Source: Microcaldota archaeon
GTDB lineage: Archaea > Micrarchaeota > Micrarchaeia > Micrarchaeales > CABMGC01
NCBI GenBank assembly: GCA_021817125.1
Contig: JAKAWC010000001.1
Span: 76,327-135,892 of the forward strand
DNA: 59,566 bases
Direction of reading: 5' to 3'
Position 1 is the first letter of the stretch; each line of letters opens with the position of its first letter. Shown here piece after piece: positions 26,048 to 34,264 of this stretch. Below the pieces are notes generated by a model. That model was not told where the DNA came from and searched no databases. It saw only the letters and a program-made list of their open reading frames with translations. The position numbers were made by a program, and so were the translations under genes.

Positions 26048-26080
26048 GGGCTGCGGGCCATAGCGTCTCGCAGCCCATTT
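26048..26080 (+). terminator. Hairpin terminator between convergent genes
   Basis: GGGCTGCG (26048-26055) pairs with CGCAGCCC (26069-26076), 8 bp with a 13-base loop, followed by a T-rich stretch (ATTTCTGCTTATTTTG). It lies between the 50-aa gene (plus) and the Lrp-type regulator (minus) and may serve both. Confidence 0.6.
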
Positions 26081-26084
26081 CTGC

Positions 26085-27095
26085 TTATTTTGTCCAGCTT
26101 ATAGGGAGGTAATTTGCTTTTATCTCCAGATTCCTGAAAGGCAGTAATCCTTTGAGCACTTTCGTCACTCGTATATAGTGTATGTCTATGTTGTCTTTGG
26201 CGAAGACGCGTTTATGTGTCTCAGGGATGGTCTCAATGGCATCCTCTTCATTGTAAAACAGCTCGAACCCGAACGACCTGAAACTGCCGCTTATGGGTGA
26301 GATGTTCTGGAATGTCGTAAGGGTGGGTATCCCTCCATCATCCGCATTCATATATAGTTTCCGGATTCTCAGCATCCTATCATTTATACCGATGTTGAAT
26401 CGGTAGTTGCTGAAATGCATGATCGCGTATTCTTGCGGCGGTTTTTGCACGGCTATTGTGAACCTCTTTATTATTCCGCTCCGCTTGAGCCTGAGAAGCC
26501 GATATCTTACGGTCCCTTTACCGCTTCCTGTTGCTTTTGCGAGATCGCTTATAGACATCCTCGAATTCTCGTTAAGGAGGCGCAGCATCCTCTTGTCCAG
26601 TTCGTTGACCTTCACCGATGCGCTTATATCATCAACGAAGCCGCCATCAAGCGGCCAGAAGCCAAATTGTGCAACGGTGCACTCGGACGGTCTTAAGAGG
26701 GGTCTATACTCTGACAGTTCTTCGGCGACCGCGGTCTCCCAGCGTATATAACTCGCAGGATCGCTGGCCCTCGCATATATGAAAATGTCGAAAGCACCTT
26801 TGGTGGCATATACCTCCTGCGCATATCTGTCGTTCTTAAAGAACTTACTCAGAGTCTCCTCTGACGGCCTCTTCAGGAACTTTATGACAACCAGGTGCCT
26901 TTCCAATCCCCCCAGCTTTGTTTCATCTATCTCTAAGATATATCTTACATCTAGCTTGACCTCGATTACTTCGAGGATCTTCATGACTGTGACCCTGGAC
27001 GTCTTAGCTCGTTTCGCCAGTTCTGTTACCGAAATGCGTGAGTCCGCACTAAGCTCTTTAAGGATTATCCTCTCGGCGGTGCTGAAAAGATCCAT
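26085..27095 (-). CDS. Lrp/AsnC-type transcription regulator with two HTH domains
   Basis: Residues 1-50 hold one winged-helix HTH (ERIILKELSADSRISVTELA, then KTSRVTVMKILEV), followed by a ligand-binding-like region with YATKGAFDIFIYA. Residues about 168-215 hold a second HTH (LDKRMLRLLNENSRMSISDL, then GKGTVRYRLLRLK), again followed by an alpha/beta region. The protein is a tandem duplication of the Lrp unit, about twice the usual length of 150. It is divergent from the DMT transporter, which it may control; the RAM-like gene at 28962 is close by. Confidence 0.85.
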   Translation of the reverse strand: MDLFSTAERIILKELSADSRISVTELAKRAKTSRVTVMKILEVIEVKLDVRYILEIDETKLGGLERHLVVIKFLKRPSEETLSKFFKNDRYAQEVYATKGAFDIFIYARASDPASYIRWETAVAEELSEYRPLLRPSECTVAQFGFWPLDGGFVDDISASVKVNELDKRMLRLLNENSRMSISDLAKATGSGKGTVRYRLLRLKRSGIIKRFTIAVQKPPQEYAIMHFSNYRFNIGINDRMLRIRKLYMNADDGGIPTLTTFQNISPISGSFRSFGFELFYNEEDAIETIPETHKRVFAKDNIDIHYIRVTKVLKGLLPFRNLEIKANYLPISWTK

Positions 27096-27204
27096 GATAA
27101 TGTTTCTAGTACGGGATATAATAAACTTTACATTTGGTCAAAAATACACAAACAAACTTCACCCTAAACGACTGTTCTTAAATGCCGACATCCAATCCGA
27201 GTTG

Positions 27205-28440
27205 ATGATGAAGATACAACAAAGAGGCTTTATCGCGCTTACAATCTCGCTGTTAGAGCTATCCCTATTGCCCATCTTGCTGGATGTGGCCGGCATCAGC
27301 CTCGGCCCGGTGCAGCTCCTCTTCTACGTTTTCATGATCTCTACGATAGTCTCAATTTCAATAAGCTATATATACGACAGAAATGGGTTACTCTCGCTGC
27401 TTAAGTCCAGAAAGGCGTTGGTCATAGTCATAATTGCAGGCTTGTTTAACAATGCAATTTCCCAGCTGATGCTTACTACTGGGACGATAGGCACCAATTC
27501 AGACATAGGCGGCATCCTTTTCCGTAGCTGGGTGCTAATGTCAGTATTGCTCATGCCTCTTGTCCTAAAGACAAAGGTAACCAAGAGCCAGATAGCCGCC
27601 GTACTTGTGGGTTTCTTCGGGGTCTACCTGGTCGCGTCTGGCGGCGGTCTTCTGTCGATCAACGCTCAACAGTTGCCCTATATAAGCCTTCTATTGGGGT
27701 CTGCGCTAAGCGCAACCATCTCAGCATTGCTCATTAAACGGTACACGTTCAGCACCACCGCATCGGTCGCTGTATTCAATATCTCCTCGCTCGCATTCAT
27801 CAGCATTCTGATACTGGCATTGGGGATGCCACTGCCCGCAACTATCCCTCTGAATACGCTCCTGGCGGTCTTGTTCCTGGGTGTGATAGTCTATGGCATA
27901 GGAACGACATTATACTTCGATGCTTATAAGACACTGAACCCGGTCTTCGTTGGAAATGCCACGATGGCCATACCCTTCCTTACAATCCTTCTATCTGCAA
28001 TCCTAATCGGCACTCCGATCAAGGTTTACTACGTCTATGCTACCCTGCTTATAGTGGGCGCAGTTGCAGTACAGCAGAAATTATCTAGATCTGCACCCGA
28101 GCGGGTAGTGCACGGCAGAAGCAGCATGAGGATGTTTGACGTAACGAGCGCATTCGTTAATAATAGGAAACTTGTTGCGCATCTGGCAGCTGATAGGAGG
28201 GCGCTTGCAATAAAACTCAATGCTGAGCGGCGGAAACTCGCTGAGACACTGCGAAACATGGAAGACGAATGCATGTTATTTATTGGCACCGATCCTCCCG
28301 ATGTGATTCGTTCCGAGGAGATAGATTACGTCAACGATGCAGTAAAACCCGCAGAAGGCGAAACGATAGTCATAGGCATTGGTGACGCAGCAAAAGTAGA
28401 GCGTGCGTTTGGCCGGATAGCCAGAAGCTCTGGTGTATAA
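27205..28440 (+). CDS. EamA/DMT-family transporter with C-terminal cytosolic extension
   Basis: The first 295 residues contain ten hydrophobic segments in two repeats typical of drug/metabolite transporters (for example AAVLVGFFGVYLVASGGGLL at the end of the first half and TLLIVGAVAVQQKL at the end of the second). An unusual soluble tail of about 110 residues follows, with a charged helix (LAADRRALAIKLNAERRKLA) and a small alpha/beta part (GETIVIGIGDAAKVERAF). ATG 27205 or 27208 lies about 25 bases after TATA GTTCTTAAATG (27174-27184); a longer frame back to 26779 runs antisense through the Lrp gene and was rejected. Confidence 0.85.
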   Translation: MMKIQQRGFIALTISLLELSLLPILLDVAGISLGPVQLLFYVFMISTIVSISISYIYDRNGLLSLLKSRKALVIVIIAGLFNNAISQLMLTTGTIGTNSDIGGILFRSWVLMSVLLMPLVLKTKVTKSQIAAVLVGFFGVYLVASGGGLLSINAQQLPYISLLLGSALSATISALLIKRYTFSTTASVAVFNISSLAFISILILALGMPLPATIPLNTLLAVLFLGVIVYGIGTTLYFDAYKTLNPVFVGNATMAIPFLTILLSAILIGTPIKVYYVYATLLIVGAVAVQQKLSRSAPERVVHGRSSMRMFDVTSAFVNNRKLVAHLAADRRALAIKLNAERRKLAETLRNMEDECMLFIGTDPPDVIRSEEIDYVNDAVKPAEGETIVIGIGDAAKVERAFGRIARSSGV

Positions 28441-28496
28441 GCTACAGCAATTCACAAAAAATCAAAGAAAGCCAAACAAAATTGTTCATAAAATAG

Positions 28497-28507
28497 GGTA
28501 TATAAAC
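28497..28507 (+). promoter_or_regulatory. TATA box of the small-protein row
   Basis: GGGTATATAAACC lies in the AT-rich gap after the DMT gene, about 50 bases before ATG 28553. It probably drives the row of four small genes to 29541. Confidence 0.6.
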
Positions 28508-28552
28508 CAGAAAAGGCAGAATAATAAACATCGGTGTGGGTGGGCTAGGCGC

Positions 28553-28780
28553 ATGGAAACTATAACTATTTCCAATCCCTCAGATTCCCCTGAACAGGTG
28601 CCAGCCCGCTCTCACCATATATCTATTGGTGGAGTGATGGACATGATACAAAGACTTCTTCAGATAAAGGCGCCAGAACCGGTGCCAGTGCAGCACGCTT
28701 ACACGTGCTGGATGTGCGATGCCAAGTATGTGAACGCATCCGAGTTCCTCTGCCACATCAACGCAGAGAAAGTCGGCTAA
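28553..28780 (+). CDS. Small putative zinc-finger protein, 75 aa
   Basis: The C-terminal third reads YTCWMCDAKYVNASEFLCHI: CxxC, then after eleven residues an adjacent Cys-His pair. This resembles a degenerate C2H2/C2HC finger with its second half compressed. The N-terminal half is Ser/Pro-rich and probably unstructured. The longer frame from 28433 begins inside the DMT gene and precedes the TATA box, so ATG 28553 is preferred. Confidence 0.6.
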   Translation: METITISNPSDSPEQVPARSHHISIGGVMDMIQRLLQIKAPEPVPVQHAYTCWMCDAKYVNASEFLCHINAEKVG

Positions 28781-28789
28781 GACGACAAC

Positions 28790-28981
28790 ATGGGAGTGAT
28801 ACAAACAATGGCAGCGCAAGCTCTGCCCCAGAAGGAGATTCCGTTCACCGCACTGGCCGGGCTGGCTCGGCAGCCTGTCACGGAGCCATCCAGACGAAAG
28901 ACATTCCAGATGGTGCTCCGTTGCGCAGAATTACCTACGAACGATAAAGGGGTTGAATCAGATGAAAAACAAAAGAGCTAG
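28790..28981 (+). CDS. Possible small protein, 63 aa
   Basis: A frame starting ATG 28790, nine bases after the zinc-finger gene, with no recognisable domain. Its last 20 bases overlap the start of the RAM-like gene in another frame. It could be a real coupled gene or an open leader; the lack of alternatives in this 180-base stretch is the main support. Confidence 0.38.
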   Translation: MGVIQTMAAQALPQKEIPFTALAGLARQPVTEPSRRKTFQMVLRCAELPTNDKGVESDEKQKS

Positions 28982-29306
28982 CGATGGCACTGCCACGGTG
29001 CTGAGAAGCGTGGCGAGCGGAGGCTTCCTGATGGTGAAGCCAACGCACGGAAGCGACGCCGAAACAAAGGCGAAGGTAATGGCACTGTGCGGCGGAGTCG
29101 AGAAGGTAGTCCTGTCGAGCGGCGAGTACGGCTATGTCGTTTCCACGAAGAAGGGAAGCGACATAGAGGAAGTCAGGAACCGACTTGGCATGGTGCTGAA
29201 GGGCGCGGTGATAACCGCCGCATCGGGACACATCGTGTACCGCGCCAGGAGGTCCTCAGTAAGGAGGATGATTAAGGTCGCTCGCCCGGGCCTGTTCACG
29301 CGATGA
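28962..29306 (+). CDS. Stand-alone RAM-like (AsnC ligand-binding) domain protein
   Basis: The core, from SGGFLMVKPTHGSDAETKAK through VEKVVLSSGEYGYVVSTK to EEVRNRLGMVLKGAVITAA, follows the beta-alpha-beta-beta-alpha-beta order of the RAM domain of Lrp/AsnC regulators, including the GEYGYVV strand that in Lrp reads GEYD. There is no HTH. ATG 28962 is preferred over TTG 28953. Basic residues at the C-terminus (RRSSVRRMIKVARPG) may bind nucleic acid. It may sense the same ligand as, or pair with, the double-HTH regulator about 2 kb upstream. Confidence 0.55.
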   Translation: MKNKRASDGTATVLRSVASGGFLMVKPTHGSDAETKAKVMALCGGVEKVVLSSGEYGYVVSTKKGSDIEEVRNRLGMVLKGAVITAASGHIVYRARRSSVRRMIKVARPGLFTR

Positions 29307-29310
29307 GTCG

Positions 29311-29541
29311 ATGTGCGCAGTCATTTTCTTTGCTGGCATGCCACTGGGTGGTCGCCTGGAGATCGGCCCGAAGGACTGCAGCCATCCGGAGGAGTATGTA
29401 ACGGAGTGGTGCGACTGGTGCCATGTCCACAAGATAGACGAGATACAGCTGGAATGCCAGCTCTGCGGCAAGATAGTAAGAGCAGAGCCGACCCGTTACT
29501 GGCTGAAGAGAGGGTTCGGCAAAAAGAGGCTAAGGCACTGA
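29311..29541 (+). CDS. Small zinc-ribbon protein, 76 aa
   Basis: The central part WCDWCHVHKIDEIQLECQLC contains two CxxC pairs separated by about 14 residues, a zinc-ribbon layout, followed by a basic C-terminus (RYWLKRGFGKKRLRH). ATG 29311 is five bases after the preceding stop; ATG 29338 is a shorter alternative. A nucleic-acid-binding role is plausible but not shown. Confidence 0.6.
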   Translation: MCAVIFFAGMPLGGRLEIGPKDCSHPEEYVTEWCDWCHVHKIDEIQLECQLCGKIVRAEPTRYWLKRGFGKKRLRH

Positions 29542-29546
29542 CGAGT

Positions 29547-30482
29547 TTAGTGTATCAATCCGACGGCACCCAGCGCGAGCAGCATAAGCGCAAGGACTAC
29601 CGCCACGTCGAAGTTGTCATCCATGTGCTTCGGAAGGCTCTCGACGACCGCGCCCACCACCGCTATCAGAAGTGCAATCCATGGCTGCACGAATATAAGC
29701 GACACCAGGAAAGCGCTGACAGCGTAAGCCAGTGTGCCGATCACGCTCTTCTTTCTATTGTAAAAAAGCTTCGCTTTCCCATAAGTCAAGCCAGCTATGG
29801 TCGCCACCGCGTCTCCGATGAACAAGCACGCCAGTATCGCTATCGAGTAAGGTGTGCTCGCGAACCCTACGGCGACAAGTGAGCCGAGCGCCAGCCAGAT
29901 TGCTCCCTGCCCAAATGTCGTGTACTCCCTCTCATACTTATAAAGCCTCTTTGCGAGCGAGCTTCGCCTGAACGTCACGGAATAGCAGACAAGGAAGAAG
30001 CCCAGCATGATCGCGCCGATAAGGACAAGGTAAGCGTAACCGCTGCTAAAGGCGAAGAACGCAATTATCAGCCCAACGCCCCCCACGACCTGCACGAGGT
30101 CCCGCTTTATCTCTACGGATTTGGTCGTCGCCTTGTTCAGCGACCTCTTGAACATGTTGAGCTCCGCAAGTAGTCCGATGAGCATGGCCTGCGCAATTTG
30201 GTTCATCCCTACCGAGTGAAAGACTGCGATATATGCTATGCCGAGTGCCACATACAGGTAGTTGAGTCTCTTTCCGTAGGTAAACATCAGCCCGTCGAAG
30301 ATCACGATGCCTACGGTAAGCGCGGTAAGGCTTGCGGGGTCGCTCACGCTGAAGTAAAGCGCACCGATAATGAGGAAGAACCCAAAGAGCGCAAGCTTCT
30401 CCAGCCTCCTCGCCGAGAGTACCCTGTAGAGGAACAGCACGAATGCGGCTGCGAAGAGTCCATATGCGTAGATGCTAAACAT
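29547..30482 (-). CDS. Dolichol/phytol kinase-like membrane protein
   Basis: A 311-residue polytopic membrane protein. The C-terminal half carries the CTP-dependent polyprenol kinase pattern: FIGDAVATIAGLTYGKAK followed by NRKKSVIGTLAYA and VESLPKHMDDN. This family includes dolichol kinase (Sec59), phytol kinase and archaeal relatives that phosphorylate isoprenoid alcohols. The N-terminal half has six or so helices. It is the last gene of uppS - DUF2070 - kinase, seven bases after DUF2070, which supports a lipid-carrier role. Confidence 0.8.
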   Translation of the reverse strand: MFSIYAYGLFAAAFVLFLYRVLSARRLEKLALFGFFLIIGALYFSVSDPASLTALTVGIVIFDGLMFTYGKRLNYLYVALGIAYIAVFHSVGMNQIAQAMLIGLLAELNMFKRSLNKATTKSVEIKRDLVQVVGGVGLIIAFFAFSSGYAYLVLIGAIMLGFFLVCYSVTFRRSSLAKRLYKYEREYTTFGQGAIWLALGSLVAVGFASTPYSIAILACLFIGDAVATIAGLTYGKAKLFYNRKKSVIGTLAYAVSAFLVSLIFVQPWIALLIAVVGAVVESLPKHMDDNFDVAVVLALMLLALGAVGLIH

Positions 30483-30489
30483 GCATACA

Positions 30490-32334
30490 CTAGACTATGT
30501 AGATTATCCAGGCAGCGACTATAAACCCCGCCGCGATGATGAATGGCACAGCGTACTTCGTCCTCGTGACCACCTGTCTGCCGACTTTTGTCAGCGTCTC
30601 CTCGGAGTTCTGACCCCAGACCTTGAAATTCTTCACAGTAAGGCGCTCAAAGTTGTACCGCACCGGCTCAAGATCGTTTATTGCAAGCGCCACCATCGAG
30701 TCGATGATATTGTACATCTCTTCGACACGCGTGAACCTGCCCAACGTGTTGCTCGCATTCAGGGCGATCGAATTGACGGAATGCGTGTCGGTGGTGCATA
30801 CCTCAAGGTCTATGTTGAATATTGACTTCACGTGCTTGAGCAGCGCTTCCCTGAACTCCGGCCTGATGTTATTCGCATCGAAGTACACTATCCCGAACTT
30901 TCTGCCAGCCGACTCGAAGATGCATGCAGATGTGTATCCGTCTCCCAGGTCTCTCGGATTGCCGAGCAGAGGGCGTATCTTCTGGTGAGCTACCCCCACC
31001 CTGAACCTGGTGCTCTTCCGCGCCGCCATCGACCTCTTTATCGCCTTTTCGTAAGCGACTATATACTTGGACCCGACCTTTATGCCCTCAAGCTCCTCTG
31101 CGCTGGCAGATTCGCTCCTCGAGTTATGTGCATCTACCAGGATGACCTTATATCCCCCCTCCTTTGCGATGTCCTCAAGGTACTGGCCTACCGGCCTCTC
31201 CATGTCCTCGGTGACCATCGGTGCCTTCGTCAACGTCAGGAGCGACACATCGCCTATCCTGACGTTTATGGCGCTGCACACGCCGTCGCTTCCAATGCCT
31301 ATCGAGCCCGTGCCCCTCCTGAAGCTCTTCATGTTCCTGAGGTGGTTGTCGATCTGCCAACCAAGCCTGTAAACCTGGGAGGTGCTTATCGGGTTGTCGT
31401 TCAGGTTGACGGCGCCATGCAGTATGAACGGTGCGGCCCTGTACCTATCTGCCAGCATCTTGCCAAGATGCTCTGTCGCTATGCTCCCTCCCACATTGGC
31501 AAAAGGGCCGTAGTGGATGTCAGGCCTGACGAAGACTGCCTTTAGTCTGCTTTTTCCGCGGAGCGCAAGCACGTCCACACCGACATCCCTCTTCATTCCG
31601 GCATCAGAGCCAAGGAAGTTCAGGTCGAGGAAGTTGAAGTCATAGACTATCTGGTTAAGCATAACCGTGAAGAGCATGGCGCTGCTGATGTTCATCTCCT
31701 TCTTCATCGGTCTATCGATGACGAAGAGCGAGAGATAGCCCACCAGCATGAATACCGTCATCCCAGCATATAGCTTGAGGAGCAGCATCTGCGGGGGAAC
31801 CGTTACATCAAGCACATAACTGCCGAGAGGGATGAAAAAGAATATGTTGATCAGAGGGTGTATCGTCGCAGTGAACACCGCCATCTTCCTCCTGGCCATC
31901 ACAAACTTCTCTACGAAGAACCAGTAGCAGTATACTCCGGCGTTCGCAAGCACGAGCACCACGTACGCAAGCGTGTAGTTCCTGAGAAGCGCGAAGATCA
32001 CCGTGTCGGCGATAACGAAGACCGCGTACACCGCAGCTATGAATGAGGCGAGCAGCATGACATACTTCAGCTTGAGTCTTCGCCTCATCGCCTTTATCAG
32101 GAACGCGGTGAGAAGCGCAGGGACGCTTATCAGTAGAACCCCAGCGCTCGCACCCGCAAATGCAAACCTGCCGATGGTCAGCGGGCCGAGGAGGGAGTAA
32201 TGGACCGCCATATCTGCCGCAGCGCCGGCAAGCAGCCCTATCAGCAGAATCACTACCGCCTGCACCCTGATGGGTGGGGAACTCTTGCTGAAAATATTGG
32301 AATAATGCGTGATGTCGCTCTTTCCGTCCGGCAT
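30490..32334 (-). CDS. DUF2070 archaeal membrane protein
   Basis: Length 614. The N-terminal 220 residues contain about six or seven membrane helices; the remainder is a soluble domain with RPDIHYGPFANVGGSIATEH near residue 260, the hallmark of archaeal DUF2070, and ILVDAHNSRSE near 385. A final hydrophobic helix lies at the C-terminus (AVPFIIAAGFIVAAWIIYIV). The function is unknown, but it sits between uppS and the polyprenol kinase with spacings of eight and seven bases, so it probably acts in the same polyprenyl-phosphate pathway at the membrane. Confidence 0.85.
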   Translation of the reverse strand: MPDGKSDITHYSNIFSKSSPPIRVQAVVILLIGLLAGAAADMAVHYSLLGPLTIGRFAFAGASAGVLLISVPALLTAFLIKAMRRRLKLKYVMLLASFIAAVYAVFVIADTVIFALLRNYTLAYVVLVLANAGVYCYWFFVEKFVMARRKMAVFTATIHPLINIFFFIPLGSYVLDVTVPPQMLLLKLYAGMTVFMLVGYLSLFVIDRPMKKEMNISSAMLFTVMLNQIVYDFNFLDLNFLGSDAGMKRDVGVDVLALRGKSRLKAVFVRPDIHYGPFANVGGSIATEHLGKMLADRYRAAPFILHGAVNLNDNPISTSQVYRLGWQIDNHLRNMKSFRRGTGSIGIGSDGVCSAINVRIGDVSLLTLTKAPMVTEDMERPVGQYLEDIAKEGGYKVILVDAHNSRSESASAEELEGIKVGSKYIVAYEKAIKRSMAARKSTRFRVGVAHQKIRPLLGNPRDLGDGYTSACIFESAGRKFGIVYFDANNIRPEFREALLKHVKSIFNIDLEVCTTDTHSVNSIALNASNTLGRFTRVEEMYNIIDSMVALAINDLEPVRYNFERLTVKNFKVWGQNSEETLTKVGRQVVTRTKYAVPFIIAAGFIVAAWIIYIV

Positions 32335-32342
32335 GCGAACAC

Positions 32343-33047
32343 TTATCTGCCAAACCTCCTCTGTCTTCTGCCGTACTCTGTTAAGGCTGCATCAAGGTCC
32401 TTCCGGGTGAACTCAGGCCACATCTTCTCCGAGAAATAGAGCTCTGCATATCCCGTCTGCCAGGGCATCAGACCAGACAGCCTCTCTTCGCCGGAAGTCC
32501 TTATCACCATATCCACATCAGGTATGGCACCGGAGAGCAGATACCGTCTGAATACCGCCTCATTGACGTATCTTAATCGTTTGTTCACCGCGTCCCTTAC
32601 CATCGACTGCGCCGCCTCCAGCAGGTCGTCCCTGCCTCCATATCCTATAAGCATGTTTATGGTCCTCTTCGTGTACCTCTTGGTCTCAAGCTCGACTTTG
32701 TGGAGCTGCGTCATGAGGCTCTTCGGGAGCAGGTCACGGTTCCCGACTATGACCGCCCTGGTCTCATTGTTGTGCAACCTGTTTATGATATCCTTGTCGT
32801 TAGCTGCCTTCTTGTAGATCTCGAAGAGCATCTTCGTCTCAGCGCCAGGTCTCCTAAGGTTCTCCGTAGAGAACGCCCAGACCGAGAGGTTGTTGATGCC
32901 GTAATCTATGCACCATTCGCTGAACTCTACGAACTTCTTGACGCCAAGGTTGTACCCCTGGAAAATGGAGAGTTTATGTCCTCTTGACCATCTCCTGTTG
33001 CCGTCAGGAATCAGAGCTAGTGCTTCTGGTGTCATCTCTGAAGCCAT
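32343..33047 (-). CDS. uppS: cis-Prenyl diphosphate synthase (UppS family)
   Basis: Makes long-chain Z-polyprenyl diphosphate, the precursor of the dolichol-type carrier used for glycosylation. It has IPDGNRRWSRGHK (catalytic Asp region), the conserved FSTENLRRP, RTSGEERLSGLMPWQTGYAE and the terminal ELYFSEKMWPEF. The length of 234 aa is normal. TATA (minus strand, TTTTATATAGC, 33073-33083) lies about 28 bases before ATG 33047. It is the first gene of the lipid-carrier operon. Confidence 0.95.
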   Translation of the reverse strand: MASEMTPEALALIPDGNRRWSRGHKLSIFQGYNLGVKKFVEFSEWCIDYGINNLSVWAFSTENLRRPGAETKMLFEIYKKAANDKDIINRLHNNETRAVIVGNRDLLPKSLMTQLHKVELETKRYTKRTINMLIGYGGRDDLLEAAQSMVRDAVNKRLRYVNEAVFRRYLLSGAIPDVDMVIRTSGEERLSGLMPWQTGYAELYFSEKMWPEFTRKDLDAALTEYGRRQRRFGR

Positions 33048-33115
33048 GAATATCCCTTAAGAATAGAGAAAGTAGCTATATAAAACTTTTTATACCTGTT
33101 TCCACCTATCCCGCA

Positions 33116-33172
33116 ATGCCATACAAGTCCAGACGTGGCAAAAAGTGTGCCCTAAACGCATCTGTAAAATAA
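33116..33172 (+). CDS. Possible 18-aa basic peptide
   Basis: ATG 33116 opens an 18-codon frame (MPYKSRRGKK then CALNASVK). It lies about 25 bases from a TATA-like CTTTTTATACC (33086-33096), as expected for a leaderless message. The remaining gap of this 218-base stretch (33048-33265) shows only the uppS promoter and the TATA of the next gene (ACATATATATGG, 33222-33233). Confidence 0.28.
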   Translation: MPYKSRRGKKCALNASVK

Positions 33173-33265
33173 GCCCGAGTTTATCACCTATGTTCGCCGA
33201 ATGCCGTCTTAAAACGCCTTTACATATATATGGCAAGCGTCGGATAACATTAGCAAGGAATAACC

Positions 33266-34258
33266 ATGCCTTTAATGCCTAGACACAACAGGACGCCCTT
33301 GGGAGCACTCCGCATAGCGGACCTCAACCAGGTCAACCGTGAGGTTAGGGGCAGGACAAGTAGAGAAGATAACCTCCAACCGAGCATATACCACGAAGAC
33401 CTGAACGCGCTCAAGTACGTAAGAAGGGTCGCGAAGATGCAGCACAGGATCGAAAAGAGCAACATAAGACTTCACAAGAAGACTGCCAGGAAGGCGGCAA
33501 GGAAGGCAAGGGGACACGAGTTTCGGGAAGAAAGGGCGAGGCAGGAGGCAGATGCATCCGCACGCCTCAAGGCGAAGTGTGATGCTAGCCTAACCGAACT
33601 CAGAGATGAGCTGAATGCCGAGAACCGCTCATATAGGGCATTGCTAAATGGCGCAGCAAGGGTCACGGCAAAGCAGACCGATGATCACAATGCGAGGGTC
33701 GCGAATCTCAACGCCCAAATCACAAGCGAGCAGTCGGCAAGAGATGCTCACCAAAACAGCGAGCGCGATGCCAGGCGCATGCAGAATTCCGCAAGGCTCG
33801 CAAAAGAAGCCGCGTTGCAGGAGAAAGCGGACGCCGAGGGAAGGGCCCAGACCGCAATTGGCAGGAGAGACGTCTTCAAAGGCATAAAGAGGGACTCGTT
33901 CGCTGAAGGAATGCTGCTTAAATCGTCCCACATCAAGTACACGTTCAGGAACACACATGACTCTGACGACGCCCGCCCATGGAACGGCAGGAAGGCCGCA
34001 TCCTCATTGCACGCAATAATAGCGGCTGCAACCCTCGACGAGACAACCAACTATGCGCTCAACCGCGGGGTCATCTCACTCCACTCCCGCGTGAACAACC
34101 TCCTGTTCTCGTACACGGCAGGAGGCGGGGCAACCTTGCACATGGGTCCTGTAAGTGACGCACTCATAATAATAGGTGCAGGGCTTGCAGTCTATGTAGT
34201 CGACAAGATCAGGTACGAGCGAAAGGACGTAATCAACCATGAACCTAGCGCAGAATAG
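33266..34258 (+). CDS. Coiled-coil protein with C-terminal membrane anchor
   Basis: Residues 1-60 are basic; residues about 70-200 are an almost continuous charged helix rich in Ala, Arg, Glu and Gln (ARKARGHEFREERARQEADA and onward), a coiled coil. Residues 215-290 are globular. Residues 298-318 (VSDALIIIGAGLAVYVVDKI) form one membrane helix near the C-terminus, so the protein would be tail-anchored and face the cytosol. It could be a scaffold or shape-related protein; no family is recognised. Confidence 0.7.
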   Translation: MPLMPRHNRTPLGALRIADLNQVNREVRGRTSREDNLQPSIYHEDLNALKYVRRVAKMQHRIEKSNIRLHKKTARKAARKARGHEFREERARQEADASARLKAKCDASLTELRDELNAENRSYRALLNGAARVTAKQTDDHNARVANLNAQITSEQSARDAHQNSERDARRMQNSARLAKEAALQEKADAEGRAQTAIGRRDVFKGIKRDSFAEGMLLKSSHIKYTFRNTHDSDDARPWNGRKAASSLHAIIAAATLDETTNYALNRGVISLHSRVNNLLFSYTAGGGATLHMGPVSDALIIIGAGLAVYVVDKIRYERKDVINHEPSAE

Positions 34259-34264
34259 TGCCTA

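Noticed and set aside
26779-27204. N-terminal extension of the DMT transporter frame (open from 26779)
   Set aside because: It runs antisense through the Lrp-type gene, and a TATA box at 27174 sits just before ATG 27205.
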